From: Cudoniella acicularis
Taxonomy: Eukaryota; Ascomycota; Leotiomycetes; Helotiales; Helotiaceae
Assembly (NCBI GenBank): GCA_013054445.1
Contig: JAAMPI010000584.1
Span: 1-31,415 of the forward strand
DNA: 31,415 nt
Direction: 5' to 3'
Positions 17,545 through 28,129 of this stretch are shown here, piece after piece (the stretch's first letter is position 1; each line of letters starts with the position of its first letter). Under the pieces are notes generated by a model that did no database searches, was not told where the DNA came from, and worked only from the letters and a program-made list of their open reading frames with translations. Both the position numbers and the translations under genes were made by a program.

Positions 17545-19323
17545 ATGAAGTTATCCCCATCCTGGGGCCGCTGGCCTCGACTAGGCTTACTTACCTTCCA
17601 ACTCTTCGTCCTAGCATCAACCTGCTTCCCCCTCGTCTCCTGCAATTGGAAATACAAATCACGCCCCGACCTCTCTCCTCCAACACTCAACATCACCATC
17701 CCCGCCAGCGCAGAAACCGCACCAGGCTACATCTTCATCGCACCTTACTCTGGGGTTCCTTGGTCTGAGGCCACTGCTCACGGTCCTCTGCAACCAGGAC
17801 CTTACATCTTCACCTCAAGCGGCGAGCTGATCTGGTCCGGTTTCGGGTATGTAAGTGGATGGGCTGCGAACTTTCAAGTTGCGAGGTGGGAGGGTAAGGA
17901 GGTGTTGTTCGCGTTTGAGGGGACGAGGAATGGACATGGGCATAGCCACGGCCACGTGAAGATTCTGGATGAGAGGTATGAGACGGTTAAGGAAGTTAGG
18001 GGTGGGAATCATGAGTTGGTGGATTTACATGAGTTTCATGTTGTGGATGAGAAGACGGCGTTGGTGGAGAGCTATCATCCGTTGCCTTATGATTTGCGGC
18101 CGTATGGGGCGAATGAGGAAAGCCAGTGGATTGTTGATGCGAGATTTTGGGGTGAGATTGTTTTCTTAGCAACATGTGGTTGTTGGTGCCTGTTCTGACG
18201 ATTTTTCGATAGAGCTTGATATCGAGACTGGCCGTGTCATTTTCGAATGGAGGAGTTTGGATCACGTGCTTCCAGACGGTAACTTCGTATCCCATTTTCT
18301 CCTTCTCCTCGCTGACCTTCCCTCTTAGAATCCATCCAACCAATCTCCTCCCTAAAACTAGGAACCGGCCACAACAGTTCCGACGCAATCGATTACTTCC
18401 ACATCAACTCCGTCGACCGCGACGCCCAGCACAACTACCTCATCTCCGGCCGCCAAACCTCTACCATCTACAAGATCAACGGCACCACAGGGGAAATCAT
18501 CTGGCGTCTGGGTGGCAAAAACTCCAATTTCAAGCTAGGTAGCGGCGTCGAGTTCAGCTTCCAGCACCACGCTCGCTACATCTCAGCAGATGAGGATACA
18601 GAAGTTATAAGCCTTTTCGATAATAGCGGCGCGCTCCTCCCTAAAGGGAAAACAGGAACGATCTCAAGCGGCAAGCTCCTCCTCCTTAACACTAAGACTT
18701 GGACCGTGACCCTCTTGCAAGCTTTCCCCACCCCACCAAACTCAAACATCTTCGCCTTCTCCCAAGGAAACACCCAGATTCTCCCCAATGGTAATGCCTT
18801 CACAAATTGGGGATCCGGCGGCGCCATAACCGAGCACTCCGCTAACGGAACCGTGCTCTTCCACGCGTTCCTTGAGAGTGGAGAGTTATGGAAGAATGGA
18901 GATGTGCAGAATTATCGCGGGTTTAGGTATGAGTGGAAGGGTTTTCCGACGGAGGAGATTGCGGTTGTCGCGTTGAAGGATGGGGAGAGTAGGAAAGGTA
19001 CGGCGATTTATGTGAGTTGGAATGGGGATACGGAGACGAGGGTTTGGCGGTTTTGGGGGGTTGGTTGGCAGGGGGAGAGGGTGTTGCTTGGGGAGGAGGA
19101 GAGGAAGGCTTTTGAGACAGAGTTTTTGGTGCGTGGTGGGAAGGAGTGGGAGAGGTTTGTGGTGGAGGCTGTGGGTGGTGAGGGGGAGGTCTTAAGGAAG
19201 AGTAAGGTGGTGAAGAGTGCGGAATATGTCTACCCGTTTGCGCCTGGGGGAGGTGATTTTGTAGAGCGGATTAAGGACTTGGCTGGACAGCAGGTGCTTG
19301 TTGGAGACAGTGAGGAATTGTAA
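17545..19323 (+). CDS. Secreted arylsulfotransferase-family (ASST-like) protein
   Basis: Three exons, 17545-18151, 18213-18278 and 18329-19323 (introns 61 and 50 nt, CTGAC branch sites); 555 residues. The frame extends upstream to 17443, but the ATG at 17545 (AACATG) begins a clear signal peptide: MKLSPSWGRWPRLGLL, then a hydrophobic core ending near VSC (residue ~33). The mature part shows fungal arylsulfotransferase hallmarks in order: GYIFIAPYSG, GELIWSGFG, DLHEFHVVDEKTAL (about 160), FWELDIETGRVIFEW, YFHINSVDRD (about 247), LISGRQTSTIYKING, WRLGG and FQHHARYI (about 302). Bacterial relatives transfer sulfate between phenols through a histidine on a six-bladed propeller; whether fungal members do so is not established. 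Sequons such as LNIT, HNSS and INGT fit a glycosylated secreted protein. Codon choice alternates sharply: C-ending at 17545-17830 and 18330-18860, G/T-ending at 17850-18130 and 18880-19320. Confidence 0.9.
18261..18269 (+). promoter_or_regulatory. ATCACGTGC word inside coding exon (copy 4 of 5)
   Basis: Within exon 2 of the arylsulfotransferase-like gene, encoding the DHVL part of SLDHVLPD. Because it is coding, it may be coincidental; it is listed because the 9 bp match the three promoter-type copies exactly. Confidence 0.25.
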
Positions 19324-20265
19324 ATTCGGATAGTGACATAGTGTGGGTTGGAAATAGTGAGCAATCTCTGGCGTCTTTGAAAAATGGCAACAGTACCCGA
19401 ATGATTTGATGATCAAACACTCTCTTCTCCAGATGTACTTCCAAACTCTTGCATTCGAATTAGAGCCAGCAGCAACCATTTCCATGTTCCAACAAAGAAG
19501 CTTCAATTGCATATGCCACTTTCCAATCATGTTCTCGTACACTAGTACGAGGCCTCTCATTTTAGAGGCGTGCAAATAAAGAACATATATGATGGTGGAT
19601 GGGGTGATTGAAAATTACACCTGGAAATAAATAGTGTTAGTCAAACTTGACCAACTTGATAGGCAGCCCAGAAGATAAAAGTCTCCAGAAATTTGACATC
19701 ACGCAAAGCACATGAGAATTAAAACCAGAGTGTCGGCTTCAATGCATTTTTATTTGCATTCTTTCCCTTCCACTATCGCTCTTCTTACAGATCGCTCCGT
19801 TAAGTGGTAGCACCCAGCTCACGAGCCACATATCAACCCAGTCTTTCCCACTTCCATCTTCATTTCGATAGTGCAAGCCAGATCCATCCATTAGGATATT
19901 GAACCTCGAAAACAAACAAGAACAATCTCCGCCCCAATATTCGTGCTTTTGTGTGCATGCAGCTTTGACGAGATGACCCAAGTAGAGAAGAAAAACCTAA
20001 TTGAGAACAGAGTTGCGAGGAGCAGCAGATGATGAACAATTACAGACTAAGCGCGAGCCAACCCCAGACCGGCGCAAATCGATGATTGGAAAACCATTTG
20101 ACCAGAATTATCAACCATTCTTTCCCTTTTCCCGAAAATCAAATCGTGCATGATAAGAGAAAATGAAAACAATTGTTGAATCGAAGTAGTAACACAGTTT
20201 TGGCACGAATTTCATCCCTGATGAATGACAATCTACCAAGGGCGTGCAACTACTTCAATGCCCAA
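19324..20265. other. Gap between convergent genes
   Basis: This stretch separates the 3' ends of the arylsulfotransferase-like gene (+) and DEF1 (-), so it should consist of two 3' UTRs and terminators. Short frames at 19192-19575 and 19739-19981 on - show no domain and I do not call them. I see no RNA gene or repeat here. Confidence 0.5.
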
Positions 20266-23200
20266 TTAGTGTCCGTAGTTGCCGCCCCATCCGCCGCGTT
20301 GTTGGCTATTGCCATAATAGTTGCCACCGAAAGCTTGATAGCCTCCGTATTGGCTGTTCTGGTGGCCTTGTCCGGCTCCTTGGTGTCCAGCAGCTCCTCC
20401 TAGACCGCCATACTGGCTACCGGCCTGGCTGCCATGTAGACCATGCCCCTGGAGGTGAGCTGGGTAACCACCATATCCACCTTGCTGCGATTGTGGTGGA
20501 GGAAGTACTGATCCTGGTGCATTTGTTGCAGATCCCGGCCGGCCAGCTTGAGATAATGATGGACTGGGTCCATTCGTATTCTTCGAGTCTCCAAAGGGTT
20601 TTAGGTCATCACCCGATCCTTGTTGGGCAGTCTGGTTGGCGTTATAGTGTTGCTGGTTCTGAGCTGGGTACGATGAACCACGGCCAAAAGCGTCATGTGC
20701 ACCACCAAACGCACCACTACCTCCTAGTCCTTGGGGAGCCTGGGATGATTGAGCGGAGGCAGTGCGGCCATACTCTCCCAGTCCACCTCCCAGCGCGCTA
20801 TCGCGGCCATGAAGGGCAGAAGCACCGAAACCACCTGCTGCAGGAGATGAACCATGCTCATATGGGCCGCCTGGAGTAATTCCATAACCTTGATAGGGTT
20901 GATGGAGGCCACCCTTTCCTCCATAGGGCCCTCCAGGGTAATTACCAGCACCGTATTGCTGATACTGGTTCATGTACGCAGCGTAGTAAGGACTGGAAAA
21001 GTATGGGTGGCCATATGGGTAGTTACCAGCTTGTTGAGGTTGTTGCGGGTGGCCAGGTTGGGGTTGTGCGCCTTGACCGGCACCTGGTTGCTGGGGTTGA
21101 CCGGCTGGGTTTGGTGTGGTGTGACCACTATTTTGGCCCTCTCCAGCTGTAGCGTATCTCGATGGAGCTGGCTGGGCAGCACTTTGGGGGAATTGGGAGG
21201 AGGCTTCTGACTGTGGGCCATTATATCCACTGTAAGATCGTTGTTGGGATGCTGGGCCTTCTTGCTGGCCTTGAGCACCTTGTTGCAGTCCATACTGCTG
21301 GTTGTAGAAGTTGTTGTACGCATTGCGTTGTTGAGGATCCGCTGTATAGTATGATGAGAATTCATTAGGTGCAGAGGAGAAAGCCCCAGATTGTGGCTGT
21401 TGCTGTGGCTGAGACTGGGCGGGTTGATTAGGGTAACCCTCAAATGGGCTTTGAGTGGAAGGAGCTTGCTGGCTAAACGCATCGTACGACTTTTGTGGCG
21501 CTTGTTCCTGAGAACCTGCCTGTCCATATCGACCGTATTGGCCAAATTGAGCGTTGCCTTGAGGACCTTGCTGAGTTGCACCTGGAGAGAAAATTAGTCC
21601 CTATGATCAAGAATATATTCAGAACTACAACTTACTCTGTGCACTTGCCAAAGGCTGAGGGCTTGGAAGGCCTGGTGCGGCTTTAACTACGTTAGGTCTT
21701 GATTCCGTAAGCTCAGTTGATAGATACTCACCAGTCGGGTGACTTGCTGCTGGCAAGCCTGCTGACTGCTTTGGGGTTGGGAAGCTCTCGGGCGCAGCTG
21801 CTGGCTGCTGGGGTGGAGCTGGTGGAAGTGAGGCTCGTGGAGCAACTGGAGAGTGCTGTGGTGGCTGACCACGAGTTTCTGGTTCTTCGCGATCACCATC
21901 TACATCCTCATCACCTGAGCCGTTCAGGTTGAAAGCACCAAATTGAACAGCAGCTCGATCCACCTCACGATTTCCTGGCATTCTTACAGCCTCCTCCTGA
22001 TCAAGTACACGACGTTGGTAGCTAGGAGTTCGTCCTGTAGGTCCTGTCGCTTTCAAGGCTGAAGCTTGGAATCCGCTGGTAGGTGGACGAATCGCCTGTG
22101 CTTGTCCTTGTTGCAATGCCGAGTATGGTGTAGAGCTGCTGGGAGTATTTCGGGGGTCCCATGAGCTGGCAGCGGTAGCAGTAGGCACAGGCGCAGGCGC
22201 AGAAGCATCAGGAACTTGCTCGAGATTGTCTTCTGTAAGTTCATCTTTGGAAGGTATGATGGCAACTTCAGGCTCTACCACAACGGTCTCCTCGACTGGG
22301 GGAGGTTCGACAACAGGCTCAACAGGAGCAGGCTCGGGAGTAGGAGGCTCTGGCTCTTTTGTGGGAGGTTCGACGGGCTCTTCGACTGTAACTGGCTCTG
22401 CTGGTCTAGAACTACTGTCAGTCAACCCCAAGATTTTAGAGCTCTGCGCAACATACTTCTCAACTGGCTCTGGTGCCTTTTTCGGTGCCGGTGGAGGTGC
22501 AAAAATGCTAGCCCAGCTTTTCTTAACGCCATCTGGAATAATGCTCGAAGTGGTCTTAGCAGCAGAAGCAGCAGTCGAGGTAGCAACTCCCGCAGCAGGA
22601 GAACTCGACTCTTCAGTAGGTTGGTCGGCAGGTTTAACAGTGTCCCAAGCTGGCGCATCGGTAGAGATGCCAGTATCCCAAGCAGGCGAGTCGGTAGAAG
22701 CAGTAGCATCCCATGCAGGCGATGATTCAGTGACAGTTGCAGGGTCGATATTTTCCTTGCGTGATCCATTTGTGTGTGCGACAGAAGCTCCACGACCCTT
22801 TCCACCTCTGCCCCGATCTGTGCCACGACCACGGCCTCCTCTGCCACTGTCAAAGCCAGCTCGACCGCCGCGTGAGACCCGTGATTGATGGGTGGAGTCA
22901 CCAAAAGATGTGATGGTATGGTCCTTGACCTTTGATCTGGATCGATCTTTCTTGGTCTTCGAGACCTCGCCCCACTGAGAGATCGTGCCTGCATCCCCAC
23001 GTCAGCAATCAATCCGCAGTAAGAAAATGTCTTTCCGCTCTATCTAAACAATTTTTTTGGGTTCGGCTTACCGTCTGTTATGCGACCAACTGTGGTTTCC
23101 AAATCGCCATCGGTCTCCTGTAGTGCGAAGACAATATCCTCATCTGTCCAGTCGGGAAACATCTCTTTGATGGTGGTGACCTTGCTGCCATATTGTTTCT

Positions 23201-23378
23201 TCAATTGGCCTACTTCGCCATCGTCTTCAATTGAGATAGTTGGAGTGTGATCTGCCTTGTCGCCGTTGGTTGCGTGACTTCTTCCGCCGCGTCCTCCTCT
23301 GGATGAGAACCCTCCTCGACCACCGCGAGCTGAGCCCCTGCCACGAGGCGCGGCAGGTCGAGATTGGACCTCAGACAT
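20266..23378 (-). CDS. DEF1: RNA polymerase II degradation factor Def1 (CUE domain, Q-rich C-terminus)
   Basis: Exons on - in order: 23378-23072, 22988-21636, 21581-20266; introns 83 nt (GCTGAC branch) and 54 nt; 991 residues. I checked each exon in frame for stops. Residues ~10-35 are RGG-rich. A CUE-type ubiquitin-binding fold covers ~60-102 (KKQYGSKVTTIKEMFPDWTDEDIVFAL...), with the MFPDW motif and a terminal helix. A second RG-rich block follows at ~135-165. Near 193-222 are three SPAWD/APAWD repeats separated by STD. A Pro/Glu-rich block (PVEPPTKEPEPPTPEP) and then a Gln/Gly/Tyr-rich C-terminal half end in GGWGGNYGH. In yeast, Def1 bridges Elongin-Cullin ligase to stalled, ubiquitylated RNA polymerase II for proteasomal removal after DNA damage; its Q-rich tail is clipped to allow nuclear entry. 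The CUE and Q-rich arrangement supports this role. It is divergent from the gene at 24140. Confidence 0.93.
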
Positions 23379-24139
23379 TGTGCTGAATGAGGTTGTGTAA
23401 TGTGGATGTAGGCAGGAAGAAAAGAAGATGCGGAGGGATATGGTGCGAAAGGTGAGGTGGTTTAGGGTTCAAGGTGTTTGGGTTGCGAAAGGAATGACGA
23501 CCTGAATAACCTTTCGCGTAAGCGCAGATTTAGTACGAAGTAGAGCTCTCCTGGGTCAAGCGCGCGTTGCTTTGTCGCTGGAGAATCCACACGAGGCTCC
23601 CGACAAGGGGCTGTGACCAGGTGCAATATAGCGACGGAAAGGGGCAATGCAATGCTGGAATGGGTTGGAATTTTTTAATTCTCAAAACAGCTTTCCAAGG
23701 TGCACGGGGTGAGTATTAACAGACCATGAACCTCAGTCCCATCAAAGTTTGCATAAAGTGCTTTCGCTGCTTTTTGAGGCGCCGTTCAATCGCAACTATG
23801 GGGCGGCAGCTGAGCTGTTCTTAGATAGCCCCATCACGTGCTACAGACACCAACCATGCCGCGCTAAACTCGGCTACGGCTGATTGAAGACCCCACGTTC
23901 CAAGTCGAGAGTCGGCTTGAGGACGGTTTCGACGGTGCTGCAAGCGAAGGCGATAACCTCATTTTGACTCTCCGCCTGGTCGTATTGAACCTCCTCCTCT
24001 CAATCCCCGAATAGAGCTCTCAGTCTGCGAACGAAACTGATTCTTCACTTGTCATGGGCGCCACTCTCGGAAGGTCGACGCAATAATAATCACCTCGTGC
24101 TCACCTGCGTCGCTCTGGGTCATTTGGTCATCCTCCAAG
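23379..24139. promoter_or_regulatory. Divergent promoter region between DEF1 and a mitochondrial-type gene
   Basis: A 761 bp spacer with gene starts on both sides, so it probably carries both promoters and 5' leaders. An ATCACGTGC site at 23833-23841 lies 299 bp before the + gene and 455 bp before DEF1. No gene is supported inside; the - frame at 23462-23647 lacks any domain. Confidence 0.55.
23833..23841 (+). promoter_or_regulatory. ATCACGTGC E-box-like site (copy 5 of 5)
   Basis: In the divergent promoter between DEF1 and the gene at 24140, pointing toward the latter. The 9 bp match the other four sites. Confidence 0.5.
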
Positions 24140-25393
24140 ATGTTCCGTCCTTCTCAGGCCACCTTCTTGAGCGCAACATTAGGCCTCAGCAAATTGCACC
24201 GCCAGCTGCCCCTGAACCCCCGCGAATCCCGAAAACTCCTCGAACTTCTCACAACATCTTTTCGACAGCATCTTGACGCAGAACATGGCCCCATATTATC
24301 GAAAAGCGAGCGAACCCAATTGCCCAATGTCAAACCCAAAGACAAGCCAATACCGCATTCCTCAACCCGGCACATTCAATCCATTGTCACAAATCCTCTC
24401 TTCTTACCCCCCGTAATATCCTCTGGGCGGCATCTAAATGATTCGATGGTTGTGTTTGAGCAAGCCGTGGCCAAAGGAATGATGAATGTCAAGCTGGCCA
24501 CTGCGTGCCTTCACCACAAAAGGAACGACATCAGGGAGCAATATCCATCAAGTCTCAGAGCAGCCATGGCGGAATCGGGTGCTGGACGAAAGGTCGTGAA
24601 CTGGCTATCATCAAGCGGAGCAGGACGCGATCTCGAATTCTTCCGAGACAGATCCTTCACCAATCTCTTGATGCAATTTATGGTTGCCGAAGGGCTACAA
24701 GATGTTGCTTGGGCCTGGATAAATAAGAACTTTCAGCGCCACCTTCCAGCACTGCCTGCATTTTTGGGGGACAAGATATACAAGTCAGAATACTTTTCGC
24801 AGCAAGTATGCGGTCCTTTGGTGTCTTTGATAAAATCAGAGGCGAAAAATGGGGACACTTTGGACTTGGCATACCTTTGCCTGCGGCGCGCTGCCGACTC
24901 TCTGTCTGAATTCCCTGATACACTCAGGCGGATGGTATTAAGAAGGCCTGTCGGCACATTGGTAGACGTCACTATCGAGGCACACTCTGATCATTCAGCA
25001 CCAACAGGAGCAAACTTCGACGACTTTCTAAGTATTATGAAAGATAACAACCGGGGCTCCGCCATTCTCTGCGCACGTCTTCATTTACGACATCCGACTC
25101 AACCAACTGTAGAACCTGCTTTACAAGTTCTTTTGAATAACCCTCTAAAGGGACAGCCAATTGATAGCGCCAAAAAGATATGGTTTGAGAACCGCATAAT
25201 AAACCTGGGTCTTGATGCAACAAAATATCTGCTTGAGCATGAACGGTTCTCCGAGGCGGATAAGGTCATGGAATTTTTACGCAGCAATTTCTCGAAACAA
25301 CTAGGGGAAGTGGAAAAGAAAACGCTAGATGATGTGTCGGCTGAAGCAACAAGTCTCGAGATGCTTGGAGATATTGGGTTTACCGTTGCTTGA
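24140..25393 (+). CDS. Uncharacterised, probably mitochondrial alpha-helical protein
   Basis: Intronless frame of 417 residues; the start AAGATG has A at -3. The first ~25 residues (MFRPSQATFLSATLGLSKLH) lack acidic residues, carry Arg, Lys and Ser, and can form an amphipathic helix, typical of a mitochondrial import signal. Next comes LNPRESRKLLELLTTSFRQH, then a variable segment, and from ~100 onward a run of predicted helices: HLNDSMVVFEQAVAKG, LATACLHHKR, FTNLLMQFMVAEGLQDVAWAW, LDLAYLCLRRAA. Near the C-terminus come ATKYLLEHERFSEADKVMEF and AEATSLEMLGDIGF. The helical hairpin pattern with 'hunit length ~35' recalls TPR/PPR-like solenoids, such as yeast mitochondrial expression factors, but I cannot assign repeats or a family with confidence. 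It shares a divergent promoter with DEF1. Confidence 0.82.
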   Translation: MFRPSQATFLSATLGLSKLHRQLPLNPRESRKLLELLTTSFRQHLDAEHGPILSKSERTQLPNVKPKDKPIPHSSTRHIQSIVTNPLFLPPVISSGRHLNDSMVVFEQAVAKGMMNVKLATACLHHKRNDIREQYPSSLRAAMAESGAGRKVVNWLSSSGAGRDLEFFRDRSFTNLLMQFMVAEGLQDVAWAWINKNFQRHLPALPAFLGDKIYKSEYFSQQVCGPLVSLIKSEAKNGDTLDLAYLCLRRAADSLSEFPDTLRRMVLRRPVGTLVDVTIEAHSDHSAPTGANFDDFLSIMKDNNRGSAILCARLHLRHPTQPTVEPALQVLLNNPLKGQPIDSAKKIWFENRIINLGLDATKYLLEHERFSEADKVMEFLRSNFSKQLGEVEKKTLDDVSAEATSLEMLGDIGFTVA

Positions 25394-26563
25394 AGAACTG
25401 GATGTTGCATTTGACTGGTCGTGATTTTGAGGCGTTCAGGAAGGAATGGGATGACTAGAGTTGGCTGGCGTCAACATGGCGATACTGTACATTGGGGATA
25501 GTTGTAACCTTATACCACGAATTTTCTAAATAATTTCTCTACGAATATATAAATACTTCTCAGTATACCTCAAGACTTCCCTGCTCGGGACGAGTTAGCT
25601 TTCTTTAACAGTTTGGCAACCAATATCATATTGAATCATTTTTCATTACCTGCTAAAAGCTCTCTTATGCTATTCCTGCAAAGCACTTCCGAATTTTACC
25701 TTCTCATGACTGGGAGTAGTCGCTCTTTTATATGCCCCAACCCCCAGATTGCTAGGTCGGTGTTCTCGGTCACCGTATAATTCAGTCAGCAGCATGAAAT
25801 AACACTTCTCCTCTCCTTAGGACATCAGGCTTTTCAAGCAAACAACCGACCGGCCACTGCTTGTGTTTCAACTATGATGACCTGCATTAGTTTTGCTGTC
25901 TCGATCACGAGAATCACTTTCAAACACAAGCACGTAGCCAAGCTGGTCAGAACCTCGATTGGGATTCAATACCTAGGTACAAGACCTTGCATGCAAGTTG
26001 CATCCATCACTATCGCAGTGCATCAATTCCAGACCAAGGAGAGACGCAACAATGCGAACATGAAGAGGATAATAATGTCCCGGCCTTCCCCAAGCTCTTT
26101 GTGGTTCCCTGCAATTCAGCAGAAACGGATGGGATTCGCTGGCCCCAGGGCTTCTCCACACTTCACTTCCGCATCCCATTCTCGAGCCGGTCTCCAGTTC
26201 AGCTGTGGCTGCACCTGCATCGGTGCATCTCTGCATCTCCTTCCCATCTCGCTTTCTAATTCGTCAATCGCGTGCTTCGCAGCTTCGGCGCTTTCCTTCC
26301 TTGCGGCCCTGGCCATTCTTACCTCAGCCCTTTGGCTTCCCTGCTTGTACCTCGATCTCCACAAGCGTCATTTCCAACCTCCTTTCACCTCAACTTCATC
26401 TCCTCTTCTCCCTCTTCTCCCATTTCTTGTCGCAACACATCAATTGCATCAGCGCAAAACTTTCTTATATCACATCTCAGTCGCATTTCTCTCCTCTCTA
26501 GAGAGAATCCAGTATTATACTTTTCTGAGCGCATTTTGAGAACCGCTTACGTACGTCATCAAC
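25394..26563. other. Intergenic gap; long pyrimidine-rich promoter of the Tudor gene
   Basis: 25394 to ~25800 is AT-rich 3' flank. 26160-26560 is strongly C/T-rich on + (CTCC, TTCTCC, CATTTC runs), typical of highly expressed fungal promoters and leaders. A 221-codon frame at 25874-26539 exists only because pyrimidine-rich DNA lacks stops; its product is Ser/Leu/Phe-rich with no domain, so I do not call it. Confidence 0.55.
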
Positions 26564-27422
26564 ATGTCCGGTCAGGTTCAGGAAGGCGACAAAGGTACGC
26601 AGAATAGGGTTGTTGGTCGCGAACCGATCATCTACCCATTTCTTCAATTTATTTCACCCTTGCGATCATCTGGTTTCTTGATTGTCCCCTCTACTGCTCT
26701 CGAAGGACCTCACTTCCTTAAGTCCGACGGGTGGTCCGACATTGAAGTTCTCGAAATCACCGAGCTATTCTCTTCCCTGGCATCCAACACATCTTGGCAG
26801 AGAAAGAAGCTAACCTTTTTACCCAGTCTCCTGGTCTTGGAATGGTTCACACCCCTCGGGAACTGCTGCTGAGGTGAAACCCGGCGAAGTCACGGTCGTC
26901 TCGCACCGTGGCAATGAGATTAGCAAGACCGGCGACGAGTCAAACCCGGCGGAACACATCGAGCGAAGCGGAAATGATGTCGTCAAGACGGCCGACGAGT
27001 TAAAGGTCGAGAGCAAAGCCTCTGGGTCTGAGCCAAACGGCAACGGTACTTCCGAGAAAGAACAACAAAAAGAGGATGAGGAAGAGAAGGCGGAGAAAGA
27101 AAAGGAGGAGAAAGAGGAAGAGAAAAAGGAAGAAGCACAAGAGGAGAAGAAAGATAATGAATCGAAGGAGAATGGAGAGGAAGCCAAAGCAGGTGACAAG
27201 CGAAAGGCCGACGAGAAAGTTGACGCGAAGGAGGAAAAGGCCGCAGAGAACGACGGCGATGACAAGAAGAAGCAGAAGACAAAGACCAATGGCACAGCTA
27301 CAAATGGAGAAAAGAAGAAGCCTGGCCGACCCAAGGGTCAGTCAACTGGGGCCAAGAAGGAAAAGAAAGCTCCTGTTGTGGGACGAGCCGAAAGAAAGAC
27401 AAGAAGTCAGGGGGCCGCTTAA
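26564..27422 (+). CDS. Hva1-type Tudor-domain protein with Lys/Glu-rich linker and AT-hook
   Basis: Two exons: 26564-26594 (31 nt, MSGQVQEGDK) and 26827-27422, with a 232 nt intron (branch GCTAACC, acceptor ACCCAG); 208 residues. Splicing restores VSWSWNGSHPSGTAAEV, which fits the Hva1_TUDOR family pattern 'GDKVSWnWggghpsGtVaEv...GeVtv.S.RGNei.K.gde.NPAvHIeRsGNDVvK.asEL'. Without splicing the conserved block would lack a start. Residues ~8-65 form this small beta domain. A highly charged Lys/Glu/Asp region follows (about 70-170). The tail has KKKPGRPKGQS, an AT-hook-like GRP core, then a basic end. Together these suggest a nuclear, DNA- or chromatin-associated protein; the name 'hypervirulence associated' belongs to the domain family and says nothing about function here. 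The large first intron and pyrimidine-rich promoter hint at strong expression. Confidence 0.88.
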
Positions 27423-28129
27423 AATATTTCATTCATCGATGAAAACTGGGTATGGCGGTCTGCGGAATGTTTACAGGTGTTGATGATAACTTTGGATATG
27501 GCATGGGTTTAGGGACTTGGCTAAGTCGGCTGGGTGGTAGGTACGCTGGGTACATGTGCAGTCGGAACTGGATTTTCATTTCCTTTGCTTGGCTGTATAT
27601 ATCACCAAAATTTGAATCCGGATGCATCATACAACATTTTCTCTTTAAGTCCACGTGCCTTTTTATCATTCAGGTTTCTGTTTCTTCCAAGTTTCCTTTT
27701 GATCTCACCGTCCACGGTGACATCGGGAATTCTTCGCCAGTGGCCCTTACTTTCCTACAAATTCAAGGTCTGAACTAGCAATGCGATACCATTCCCAAAA
27801 CCCGCAATGGATTTGTTGATCGTCAATACTACATACTTTATTCATAGCATTTTATAGCAAAGCGGACTAGTGTCTTCGAGGATGCTACTAAGCAAGCTTA
27901 GCAAAGGCTATAAGTATACCAATCCAATCCCGTAGATTCTAAACGGGTGGGTCTACAGTCACACAGAAGATGGAGCACAGAGAATGCGTTTGCTGGGAGT
28001 AGTAAAGATGTCAATTGTATTGACAGAAGTTGATGGTTAGCAAAATCTTTGATTGCCCCGACCTAAATCCATAGATCTCAAGCATATTAGTAGTGATCCC
28101 CGCTCGCTTGGGTATTGCTTGGTGAGCTT

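Noticed and set aside
22226..22888. 220-codon Gly/Ser/Thr-rich + frame inside DEF1
   Set aside because: Complement of the Pro/Glu and Ala-rich DEF1 exon; no independent evidence.
25874..26539. 221-codon open frame on + before the Tudor gene
   Set aside because: Its product is Ser/Leu/Phe/His-rich without domains, and the frame lies in pyrimidine-rich promoter DNA where stop codons are rare by composition.
26819..27334. 171-codon Ser/Phe-rich frame on - opposite the Tudor gene
   Set aside because: It is the complement of Lys/Glu codons (GAG/AAG to CTC/CTT); a pure shadow of the real gene.
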